Translations under genes and position numbers: made by a program
Assembly (NCBI GenBank): GCA_010604095.1
Contig: JAABLG010000004.1
Span: forward strand, 15,306-79,305
Length of the DNA stretch: 64,000 nt
Direction of reading: 5' to 3'
Source of the DNA: Streptococcus vestibularis
Lineage (GTDB): Bacteria; Bacillota; Bacilli; Lactobacillales; Streptococcaceae
Notes under the pieces: model-generated
Told to the model about the DNA's origin: nothing
Database searches by the model: none
What the model saw: the letters and a program-made list of their open reading frames with translations, nothing else
Shown: piece after piece, positions 37,184-44,970 of the stretch
Layout: every line of letters begins with the position of its first letter
Numbering within the stretch: the stretch's first letter is position 1

Positions 37184-37257
37184 AACTTTGTACAATCTAT
37201 TTTGAGTGATTACTATTACAGTATCCTAAGAAATGTATTTATGGAAAGTAGATAAAA

Positions 37258-37453
37258 GAAAAAACGTCTAACTAAAGCAGCTAGACGTTAATTATAGGAG
37301 AGATCTGGAAATCTAGGAATGGGGGAAAAGTGTTTGGGGAAGATAGGTATAAATGTTAAGAAGGGTTCCTAGACTATATTTTATTCTGTTTATGAGAATA
37401 GTGAGTAAAAACTTATAAAAATAACTTTTTGCCTCATCCGGTCTCTCTTTACA
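37258..37453 (-). ncRNA. Candidate small RNA, copy B (about 196 nt)
   Basis: Same plan as copy A, 364 bp upstream on the minus strand: TGGTAAAAT extended -10 (-10 at 37465-37460), and a conserved 5' end (TGTAAAGAGAGA then GATGAG or AATGAG). The same block of about 62 bases with paired ends and two C-rich runs follows, and then a terminator AACGTCTA/TAGACGTT plus T6. The middle has diverged from copy A, while the promoter, 5' end, C-rich block and terminator shape are kept. An open frame MRQKVIFISFYSLFS in this copy is absent from copy A, so an RNA function is preferred over a peptide. Confidence 0.7.
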
Positions 37454-37515
37454 TTTTCTATTTTACCAGAAATATGGAATATAACTTTACATATTTTTAA
37501 AAAGTGTAAGAAAAA

Positions 37516-37548
37516 ATCATGAACAGTCAATTAATAGTCTTGAATGGT
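37516..37548 (-). promoter_or_regulatory. LytTR-type direct repeat upstream of small RNA B
   Basis: Minus strand ACCATTCAAGAC (37548-37537) and ACTGTTCATGAT (37527-37516), 21 bp start to start, 50 bp before the -10, as in copy A. Confidence 0.65.
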
Positions 37549-37560
37549 CATCTCACTTTA

Positions 37561-37590
37561 TTAAAAAAGCAGATCCCTCAGGTTCTGCTT
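37561..37590 (-). terminator. Terminator after the matrixin gene
   Basis: Minus strand AAGCAGA and TCTGCTT stem followed by TTTTTAA. Confidence 0.75.
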
Positions 37591-37616
37591 GTAAATGATA
37601 GTAATGATTTGATACC

Positions 37617-38885
37617 TTAAACAATCTTACCATAGAGCTTCTTAACATTGTTAATATCAACAGGTTGGATACTTGTTTTTCCACCCTTAGGTTCCATTAC
37701 AGAGGCAACTGCACTATTATGGTCAAGTCCAATCGCATGTCCCAGTTCGTGTTGGGCAGTGTTAAGGAGTTTACCACCATTTTTTTGGTAGTAGTTGTTT
37801 TTAACATGGAAGCTATTCAGGTAAACGGTAGCATTGTTATATTGCTTGGTTGGGACATAATAAGTAGAGTAGGTAACTCCCAGAGGAGAGGCTACATTTT
37901 CTTCGAAACGTTCATCAGCAATAATGTTAGCTTTTAGTTTATCGTCGGTAAGTAGGAAGTTAAAGGCTCCAGTATTGTTCCAAGAGGTAATAGCTTCCTT
38001 GTAAGCAGTCACAATCTCTGGTGTTTTAGCTTTGATGAAGATGGTTGCTTCATTACTTGACCAATGAGGTGTGTTGTAATTTTCTTTGACAAGAACGTTG
38101 TTCTTTTGCCATACTTGTGCTACTCGGTCAACTGGTTTAGTAGCTTGGCCTGAAGCTGTGGGCTTATTTTCGGTAGTCACAGGCTTCTTAGGCTGAATAG
38201 TTGCAGTTGTTGAAGGCTTGTTTGCAACTGTAGCTGGTTTCTTGGGTTGGTTAGCCGTAGAACTTGATGTTTTAGGTTTAGAAGTTCCAGTAGTCGCTGG
38301 TTTTGTTATGTCTGTTAATGGTTTTGGAAAATAGGTAGACAAAATTTTATGAACATTGCCATTGTCAATTGTCGTTGAAACCCATGTAGCACCATCTTTT
38401 GACCAAGTTTGTGCTTGTGCGACAGTTTCGGTCTTTGATGTTGCTTTATTTTCTTGAGATTGAGAATGACTTTCTGAACTTGTCGGAATCTTAGTCTCAT
38501 AGGTTCTGACTCCGGTCTGACGATTAACAGTGCTACTTGCTGTTTGACTATTTTGAGCTAATTCGTCAAAAGTTGGAGTAGTTGAGGTAGATTGATTAAA
38601 ATCATTTTCATGTGTATGTTGGTCATCCACAGAGGTGTGTGAGATTGTGGTGACGGTAGCAGGTGCTTCAGAAGCAATAGCAGCATGTGTTTAAGTGCCA
38701 GTACCAGGATTTGTACTTGTCTCAAGTTCAGCAAAAGTCAGTGCCTGAGTGGAATCTGAGACATAAGTCTGATCAGCAGAAGCTGTCTGAGAATGTCCCA
38801 AAAGAAAAACACTCATGATACCAACAGTTGCAAGGGTTAACAAGGTCTTCGAATGGAATCCTTGCCTTTCAGTAAAACGTAACAT
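37617..38885 (-). pseudogene. Secreted matrixin-type (M10) zinc metalloprotease interrupted by in-frame TAA
   Basis: ATG 38885 (ribosome site AAAAAGGAGAAAGTT) starts a signal peptide (TLLTLATVGIMSVFLLGHSQTASA). TAA at 38693-38691, codon 65, follows after NPGTGT. The same frame continues without other stops: a long Ser/Thr/Pro/Lys linker (about residues 85-270), then a protease domain with the full zinc site HELGHAIGLDHN and Met-turn SVMEP. The intact product would be about 421 residues. A GTG at 38630 could start the second part but has no signal peptide, so secretion would be lost. A homologue of HExxHxxGxxH secreted proteases; substrate unknown. Confidence 0.75.
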
Positions 38886-38959
38886 AACTTTCTCCTTTTT
38901 AATATAAAACAAAAACAGTCCTAATGATACCATCTGAAAATGAATATAAAGTGACAACA

Positions 38960-38977
38960 ATATAACAATTGTTATAT
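38960..38977. promoter_or_regulatory. 18-bp perfect palindrome between matrixin and response-regulator genes
   Basis: ATATAACAATTGTTATAT is a perfect dyad about 75 bp upstream of the matrixin ATG and 120 bp upstream of the divergent regulator gene. It could be an operator for either. The binding protein is not known. Confidence 0.5.
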
Positions 38978-39097
38978 AAATAAAAACTTGGTCGTTAAAA
39001 AAAGACTTTATACAGAAAAAAAGAATAATATCCGCTTAAATATGATAAAATGACAAGTAGGTATGCTAAGTGCATTAGAAAGAAAGAGGGAAATAAG

Positions 39098-39835
39098 ATG
39101 CTTTCTATTATCATCCTGGAAGATGATGCCTTACAGCGTCACCGTGTTGGTCGCTTATTGGACGAAGCGGTCGAGGAGTCTAAGGCTGTTGTTAATGACA
39201 TCACATTCTTTGAGAATGGTCAGGAATTGTTAGATGCTGACAGAGGTTCAGGTAAATCCATGATTTACCTTCTGGATATTGACCTCAAAAATCAGACCAA
39301 GCAGGGACTAGATATTGGTTTGGAGATTCGAAAAGAAGATTTGAAAGCACAAATTGCTTTTGTAACAGCCTACTCGGAGTTTATGCCCTTAACTTTTCGT
39401 TATAAGATTCAGGCCTTTGATTTTGTGGATAAATCCATGGAAGATATGGATCTCAAGAGAGCTTTGGTAGAGCTTTTGGATTTTGCCCAGTCACAGGTTG
39501 AGCAAGAAACGAAGACACAGAGTCTCACTGTTAAAACGGATAAAAATGATGTCAGTATTCCTTATAATGACATTTTGTATATTGAGACAGCTCCTGTTCC
39601 ACATAAGTTGATTGCCCATACCAAGACAAACCTGGTTGAATTTTATGGGAAAATTGCAGAGGTGGCAAAACTGGATGATATATTCTTCCAAACCCACCGC
39701 TCTTTCGTCGTTAATGTCAGCAATGTGACAAGTGTGGATCGTACAGCTAATATGGTTTTCTTTGATGACGATGAGTCTTGCCTCCTTTCGCGAACACGTA
39801 AAAAAGAACTTTTGGAACGATTGAAAAATCGTTAA
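39098..39835 (+). CDS. LytTR-family response regulator (AgrA/ComE/BlpR type)
   Basis: The 245-residue protein has an N-terminal receiver domain with the acidic pair in IIILEDDALQ. The phospho-acceptor Asp is in YLLDIDLKN (near residue 59), the Thr/Ser in AFVTAYSE and the Lys in DFVDKS. A C-terminal LytTR DNA-binding domain (VSIPYNDILYIETAPVPHKLIAHT... FFQTHRSFVVNVSNV) follows. Such regulators act with HPK10 kinases in peptide quorum sensing and bind paired direct repeats. ATG 39098 follows AAAGAGGG. The kinase gene follows after 162 bases with its own -10. Paired repeats of this type occur 1.5-2 kb away at the two RNA genes. Confidence 0.88.
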   Translation: MLSIIILEDDALQRHRVGRLLDEAVEESKAVVNDITFFENGQELLDADRGSGKSMIYLLDIDLKNQTKQGLDIGLEIRKEDLKAQIAFVTAYSEFMPLTFRYKIQAFDFVDKSMEDMDLKRALVELLDFAQSQVEQETKTQSLTVKTDKNDVSIPYNDILYIETAPVPHKLIAHTKTNLVEFYGKIAEVAKLDDIFFQTHRSFVVNVSNVTSVDRTANMVFFDDDESCLLSRTRKKELLERLKNR

Positions 39836-39997
39836 AGTATCTAGCCTATCCTTCTTCTCTAATAGTTATTAAAAATTTTCTGAAAACCGAGATGATTATT
39901 CAGTTTTATCTCATCTATTGACGGGAATTGTGATAAAATAGTAGCGTGGCTTTTATCATATACCTATCATGACTAGAAGGAGGTGGCTAACTATCAT

Positions 39998-41323
39998 ATG
40001 ATGATTGATTTTCAAATTGCATTAGAGTATCTTTTGCATTTTATCGTCATACAATGGATTTACGAACAGACCAGTTTGGTTAGGGTTCCCCGACTGATTC
40101 TCCCCTTGGCTTTCTTAGTAGAATTCCTAGGAGGATTACTCGGTTCCTCTTTCGGGGTCGGCTTGTCCTTTATGACGCCTTTCTATCTTCTTTTCTATGC
40201 CTATTTCTTTGGCAAGGAAAGAACGGCCAATATGTTGGCCTTCTATGCCTTCTACCCTTTAGTCATTTATCTGTTGATATTTAATGGTTATTCTTATTTC
40301 TTGATGCCAGCCTTTAATATCACTTCAGATTTTCTCAACAAGAGTTATCTTTATTTTATTTTCTTTGACCTTCTAATTGTTCCAACCTTTGTTGCTCTTT
40401 CCAAGCTCCTTAATATTGACTTTAAATCTTTAAGGGTCTTGGAGAGAGACCGTAAGTTTAGTCGAATTATGTTTTTCACTAACTTTATCTTGATTAGTTA
40501 TGTGATTTTTAACTATGCTGTGGTTGTAGCTTCGCAATTCTTTTCACTCTACTATGCTGGTCCTATCGTAACCTTAGTTGGTTTTGCATCTATCCTTTTT
40601 GCTGTATATAGTGTCAATAAGTATGCAGATGAGTACTTTGAAAATCAGCGTCGGAAAGAAAATCGTCGTCACTTGGATGATTTAGAAAAGTATTCTGAGC
40701 AAGTTGAGAGCCTTTATGAAACACTACGTGGTTTTCGTCATGATTATACCAATGTTCTGATTTCGCTTAGTGAGGCGATACAGATGAGAGATATTGACCA
40801 GATCAAGATGATTTATGACACTGTCCTTAAAGATTCAGCATCAGATTTGAGGCAACAAAAATTTGATTTGGCGAAACTAACACATGTAACCAATATGCCA
40901 CTCAAGAGCCTGTTATCTTCTAAACTGGCTGAGGCGTTTGATAAGGGAATTCATTGTCATGTTGAGGTCGAAGAAGGTGTTTTCTTCACAGATATGCGTG
41001 TCTTGGACTTGATTACTATTACATCAATCCTCTGCGATAATGCGATTGAGGCAGCTGTTCTGTCAGAAACACCAAAGTTGTCTATTGCTATCTTTAAGAT
41101 GGAGGGGCAGTCTGTAATTGCTGTTGAAAATTCCACTAAGGAAGCTTCTATTGACATAGCTCCTTTGAAGCAAAGAGGATTTTCGACCAAGGGAACAGGT
41201 CGTGGTTTAGGCTTAGCAAATATTGAAGAAATTCTCTTCAGATATGACAATGTGTCACTCGAAACGGAGTCAGCACAGCACCGTTTTGTGCAGTTATTGT
41301 CCGTTACACCAAAACAAGATTAA
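39998..41323 (+). CDS. HPK10-type sensor histidine kinase (AgrC/ComD/BlpH family)
   Basis: The 441-residue kinase has six to seven N-terminal membrane helices (to about residue 210), a coiled-coil linker (KENRRHLDDLEKYSEQVESLYETL) and the H-box LRGFRHDYTNVLISL. A GHKL ATPase domain (ILCDNAIEAAV N-box, STKGTGRGLGLANI G-box) completes it. This is the peptide-pheromone receptor type. The start is uncertain: AGAAGGAGG at 39975-39983 is 14 bases before ATG 39998, with GTG 39983 touching the site. A TGATAAAAT -10 lies near 39931. No pheromone precursor gene or processing transporter is seen in the window. Confidence 0.88.
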   Translation: MMIDFQIALEYLLHFIVIQWIYEQTSLVRVPRLILPLAFLVEFLGGLLGSSFGVGLSFMTPFYLLFYAYFFGKERTANMLAFYAFYPLVIYLLIFNGYSYFLMPAFNITSDFLNKSYLYFIFFDLLIVPTFVALSKLLNIDFKSLRVLERDRKFSRIMFFTNFILISYVIFNYAVVVASQFFSLYYAGPIVTLVGFASILFAVYSVNKYADEYFENQRRKENRRHLDDLEKYSEQVESLYETLRGFRHDYTNVLISLSEAIQMRDIDQIKMIYDTVLKDSASDLRQQKFDLAKLTHVTNMPLKSLLSSKLAEAFDKGIHCHVEVEEGVFFTDMRVLDLITITSILCDNAIEAAVLSETPKLSIAIFKMEGQSVIAVENSTKEASIDIAPLKQRGFSTKGTGRGLGLANIEEILFRYDNVSLETESAQHRFVQLLSVTPKQD

Positions 41324-41435
41324 TTGGGGATTTAATAAGAGTTTTTAGAATTCTTGTTAGTCCCTATTTTTATGTTTTGAAATATGTTAAAATAGTAACG
41401 TTAATCATGTGTTTTTTAATTTAGGGGGATTTATT

Positions 41436-42830
41436 ATGTTGAAAGACGAATGGTTAGAATACTTTGAAGCTGTCAATGGGCGAAAGCCGAGGCCTATTGA
41501 TTTTAAAGAGGCTCTAGAAAGAGGAGAGTTTATCCTCTCTGAGGAGTCAGACTCAAGCCAAGTAACTAATCAAGCACCGTCTGATCAAGGACAAGCATCG
41601 CCTGATCAATCATTAGATGGAGAAACTGCAACCGCAAAAGCACTAGCCCAGTCTCAAAAAGAGCGTAACGGCGCACAAGAGGCCCTAGCTAATGCGGCTC
41701 AAGAAAAGAGAAAAGCGCTATCCCAAGAAAGTGCTCTCCAAGTGAAGACGCTTCAATCAGGTCGTGAAGCTGAGGTTCTTCAAAAGGAAGAAGAACAGCG
41801 TCAACGTGTCGCTGAAGCTAAAGAACGGTTGGCTAGTTATGCGCCAACACGTCTGGATTCAGTAAGCCATTCAGCAAGTGCTGCGAGTGCAACTATTCAG
41901 GATATTCCAGTGTTCAGCAATGAATCACAATATCATGACAGTTCTGAGGACTTGAAAAAAGCCAACCGAAAAGAAGAAAAAGAGGCCAAGAAAATTGCTC
42001 GTCAGGCTGCTCGTGATAAGAAAAAGGCCGAAAAGCTTGCTGATAAAGTCAAGTCCAAAGAAGATCAGACTGTAATCAAACTAGAAAAGAAATTGGAAAG
42101 TCAGATTCGTCTTCTAGAAAGTGTTCAGAACATTGACAAAAAATCACAGAAGGCAAAAAGTTGGGGTAAAGGGGCCTTGATTTCTAGCCTTATTGCCGTT
42201 GTTTTGATGCTGTTGATTGGTGGTGTTTATGGCTTTTGGCGTAACGCTTCAGGTAACATTGAGGGGACTTGGGAATTAAAAACGTCAAAAGTCTTGGATG
42301 AAAATTCTGGCAAGTTAACCAATGCTCTTAAGGAGCATGAAAACAATAATGAAATTTATGTCTCTTTCCTTAAGGTTGACCATTCCAATAATCTACAGAC
42401 ACATTCTTACTTCTATACTAAGGGTAAGGAGGACCACCCTACTTTTACGGCTTCAGATTATCTGAAGGAGTATCAAGTTGTTGATCAGTGGAATAAGTCT
42501 ATTACCTATACCAAGGAAGTCTCAGAATTTAAGCGTGAGTTGACTCGGGTGGTCTCAGAACTTTATCCAAATGCCGATAAGAACTTAGTGGATTACTATA
42601 TTTCGGATAATGTAGATAACTATAGACTTTATCGCAAAGGAAAACGAACCAAGTCGTATACTGTTAATAAGGATACCTTGGTTGTTTCTACCTATAATGA
42701 AGATGGTAAACTGACTAGCCGTGATACTTATGAGAAGGTCTCAAAAGCGACAGCTAAAGGCTTAGAAGCTGAATATGCTGAAGCAAAAGTGGCTTACGAA
42801 AAAAATCATAAGACTACAAGCAAAAAATAG
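41436..42830 (+). CDS. Large membrane-anchored protein with long coiled coil, unknown function
   Basis: The 464-residue protein starts with a motif shared with the protein at 35170 (DEWLEYFEAVNGRKPRPIDFKEALERGEF). A very charged Gln/Glu/Lys/Ala region predicted as coiled coil follows (about residues 60-235). One membrane helix (GALISSLIAVVLMLLIGGVYGFW) comes next and then an external domain starting SGNIEGTWELKTSKVLDENSG. The long cytoplasmic coil and outer domain suggest a structural or sensing role; nothing more can be said. ATG 41436 has TTAGGGGGAT upstream; a GTG nine codons earlier is unlikely. Confidence 0.72.
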   Translation: MLKDEWLEYFEAVNGRKPRPIDFKEALERGEFILSEESDSSQVTNQAPSDQGQASPDQSLDGETATAKALAQSQKERNGAQEALANAAQEKRKALSQESALQVKTLQSGREAEVLQKEEEQRQRVAEAKERLASYAPTRLDSVSHSASAASATIQDIPVFSNESQYHDSSEDLKKANRKEEKEAKKIARQAARDKKKAEKLADKVKSKEDQTVIKLEKKLESQIRLLESVQNIDKKSQKAKSWGKGALISSLIAVVLMLLIGGVYGFWRNASGNIEGTWELKTSKVLDENSGKLTNALKEHENNNEIYVSFLKVDHSNNLQTHSYFYTKGKEDHPTFTASDYLKEYQVVDQWNKSITYTKEVSEFKRELTRVVSELYPNADKNLVDYYISDNVDNYRLYRKGKRTKSYTVNKDTLVVSTYNEDGKLTSRDTYEKVSKATAKGLEAEYAEAKVAYEKNHKTTSKK

Positions 42831-42840
42831 GTAAAAAGTG

Positions 42841-42868
42841 AGTTAGAGGTTGTCTCTAACTTTTTTTG
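42841..42868 (+). terminator. Terminator after the coiled-coil membrane gene
   Basis: AGTTAGAG (42841-42848) pairs with CTCTAACT (42854-42861), followed by TTTTTT. Confidence 0.88.
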
Positions 42869-42898
42869 TTGAAAATTTGAGTCTGTCAAGTTTTTTTC

Positions 42899-42926
42899 TT
42901 GACACATAAAAATGTTATGGTATACT
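42899..42926 (+). promoter_or_regulatory. Strong promoter of rpsP
   Basis: -35 TTGACA (42899-42904), 16-bp spacer, TGG plus -10 TATACT (42921-42926), near consensus as expected for a ribosomal gene. Confidence 0.9.
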
Positions 42927-42993
42927 AGATAAGGTCGAGAGGTGATTAATGCCTCCACCATAATAAAAAACTAAAGAAAAGAGATATTACAAA

Positions 42994-43266
42994 ATGGCAG
43001 TAAAAATCCGTTTGACTCGTATGGGTTCTAAGAAAAAACCTTTCTACCGTATTAACGTTGCAGATTCACGTGCTCCACGTGATGGACGTTTCATCGAAAC
43101 AGTTGGTACTTACAACCCACTCGTTGAAGAAAACCAAGTAACAATCAAAGAAGATCGTATTCTTGAATGGTTGTCTAAAGGTGCACAACCTTCAGATACA
43201 GTTCGTAACATCCTTTCAAAAGAAGGCGTTATGAAGAAATTCCACGAATCAAAATTCTCAAAATAA
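42994..43266 (+). CDS. rpsP: 30S ribosomal protein S16
   Basis: The 90-residue protein matches bacterial S16 along its length ([35 protein letters not shown], then VGTYNPL and the [20 protein letters not shown] end). It helps assemble the 5' domain of 16S rRNA. ATG 42994 follows AAAAGAGATATTACAAA. The khpA gene follows 11 bases later, as in most Firmicutes. Confidence 0.98.
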   Translation: MAVKIRLTRMGSKKKPFYRINVADSRAPRDGRFIETVGTYNPLVEENQVTIKEDRILEWLSKGAQPSDTVRNILSKEGVMKKFHESKFSK

Positions 43267-43277
43267 TTTTTTAGCCT

Positions 43278-43526
43278 ATGGATACCATTGAAAATCTTAT
43301 TATCGCTATCGTTAAACCTTTAATTGCTTCACCAGATCAGTTGACCATTAAAATTGTTGATGGCTCTGAGTTTTTGGAGTACCATCTTGACCTCGACCCA
43401 GCAGACATTGGGCGTGTTATCGGGAAAAAAGGACGTACTATTACGGCGATAAGAGCGATTGTCTATTCGGTACCTACTCAAGGTAAGAAGGTTCGTCTTG
43501 TTATTGACGAAAAAGAGAATGCTTAA
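43278..43526 (+). CDS. khpA: KH-domain RNA-binding protein KhpA
   Basis: The 82-residue protein is a single type II KH domain with the RNA-gripping GxxG loop in [20 protein letters not shown] (residues 41-60). KhpA partners KhpB and binds many RNAs; in S. pneumoniae the pair affects cell division. It is in operon with rpsP. The start lies 11 bases after rpsP and shows little ribosome site, so translation is probably coupled. Confidence 0.93.
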   Translation: MDTIENLIIAIVKPLIASPDQLTIKIVDGSEFLEYHLDLDPADIGRVIGKKGRTITAIRAIVYSVPTQGKKVRLVIDEKENA

Positions 43527-43644
43527 GAGGCGACCTTAGGGTTGTCTTTTTTGCATTTTTTGGTTAACCCTCTTAGTCTTTGGTATAATATGAGGGTTAA
43601 ACATAATACCTAAGTCAAAGATTAATCTGAAAGAAGGAGCAAGA

Positions 43645-44907
43645 ATGACTTATCAAGAAGCGTTAGAGTGGATTCACGGTCAGTTGAAGTTTGGCATTAA
43701 GCCAGGTTTGGAACGTATGGCCTGGATGCTTGAAGAACTAGGAAACCCACAAGACAATTTGAAGGCTGTGCATATCGTTGGGACTAATGGAAAAGGGTCT
43801 ACGGTAAATGCCCTACAAACGATTTTTAGTCAAGCAGGTTATGAAGTTGGAACCTTTACCTCGCCTTACATTATTGATTTTAAGGAACGGATTTCTGTCA
43901 ATGGTCGTATGATTTCAGAAGAGGCGTTGTTGGACTTGGTTGAACGTGTTAAGCCTGTAGTTGATCGTCTACCAAAAGAGACAGAGCATGAAAATGCGAC
44001 AGAGTTTGAGATTATCACAGTCTTGATGTTTCTCTACTTTGGACAAGTCCATCCTGTGGATATTGCATTTATAGAGGCTGGAATGGGCGGCTTGCATGAT
44101 TCGACTAATCTATTTAGTCCTCTAGCGGTCATCTGTCCATCTATTGGTCTGGATCATCAGGCGGTTTTGGGAAATACTCATGCTGAAATTGCGGCAGAAA
44201 AGGCTGGTGTTTTGAAAAATGGAGCTCCCTTTATTTTTGCGACTGAGCGAGATGATGTTCGAGCAGTCTTTGAAAAGAAAGCACATGAAGAAGGGGCTAA
44301 GACCTACGAGTTAGGAAAAGATTTCACAGCTAACGGAACAAGTCATTCCTTTGATTTTGCTTACGAGGGACAAAAGCTAGAAAATATCTCATTGGCTATG
44401 GCTGGTCAGCATCAGGTGGCTAATGCTAGTTTGGCCATCATGACTTCTTTGCTGCTTCAAAAAGATTATCCAGAAGTGACTCCTGACCTCATTAAGGCTG
44501 CCTTAGCTCATGCTAGTTGGCTAGGTCGAACAGAGTTTTTGATGCCTAATCTCATGATAGATGGTGCTCATAATAACGAGAGTGTTAAGGTCTTGATTGA
44601 TTTGTTAAAATCAGAATATGCGGATAAGGATATTGAATTGCTTTTTGCAGCTATTGATACCAAGCCTATTGATAGTATGTTGGCTCAGTTAGAGTCGGTC
44701 GGTGATTTGACAGTAACCAGCTTTGAGTATCCAAATAGTGTCAAATTGGACAAGTACCCAGCTGCTTACAAAAAGGTCCCAGGCTTCCAAACTTGGATCA
44801 AGAATCATGTATCAGCGGATAAAGACAAATTATATGTGATTACAGGATCTCTTTATTTTATTTCTCAAGTTCGAAAATGGCTTTTAGAGCGAAAAAGTAA
44901 CGTTTAG
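43645..44907 (+). CDS. folC: Folylpolyglutamate synthase / dihydrofolate synthase
   Basis: FolC joins glutamate to dihydropteroate and extends folate polyglutamate tails. The 420-residue Mur-ligase-like enzyme has the P-loop HIVGTNGKGSTVNAL (about 45-59), FTSPYIIDFKERI and the omega region EFEIITVLMFLYF. C-terminal MIDGAHNNESVKVLI is also present. ATG 43645 follows GAAAGAAGGAGCAAGA. It sits alone, separated from folE-folP by the potassium importer gene. Confidence 0.93.
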   Translation: MTYQEALEWIHGQLKFGIKPGLERMAWMLEELGNPQDNLKAVHIVGTNGKGSTVNALQTIFSQAGYEVGTFTSPYIIDFKERISVNGRMISEEALLDLVERVKPVVDRLPKETEHENATEFEIITVLMFLYFGQVHPVDIAFIEAGMGGLHDSTNLFSPLAVICPSIGLDHQAVLGNTHAEIAAEKAGVLKNGAPFIFATERDDVRAVFEKKAHEEGAKTYELGKDFTANGTSHSFDFAYEGQKLENISLAMAGQHQVANASLAIMTSLLLQKDYPEVTPDLIKAALAHASWLGRTEFLMPNLMIDGAHNNESVKVLIDLLKSEYADKDIELLFAAIDTKPIDSMLAQLESVGDLTVTSFEYPNSVKLDKYPAAYKKVPGFQTWIKNHVSADKDKLYVITGSLYFISQVRKWLLERKSNV

Positions 44908-44909
44908 AC

Positions 44910-44938
44910 TTGAAAGATAAGACTTAGGGGCGTATAAT
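44910..44938 (+). promoter_or_regulatory. Promoter of the KimA-like gene
   Basis: -35 TTGAAA (44910-44915), 17-bp spacer, -10 TATAAT (44933-44938). Confidence 0.88.
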
Positions 44939-44970
44939 ACCCCATATGTTTTAAAAGTAAGGAGAAAAAA

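Noticed and set aside
37258-37453. Peptide pheromone gene in RNA copy B (15-residue frame)
   Set aside because: Copy A has only four codons at the same place while the non-coding parts are conserved, so the peptide is unlikely to be the product.
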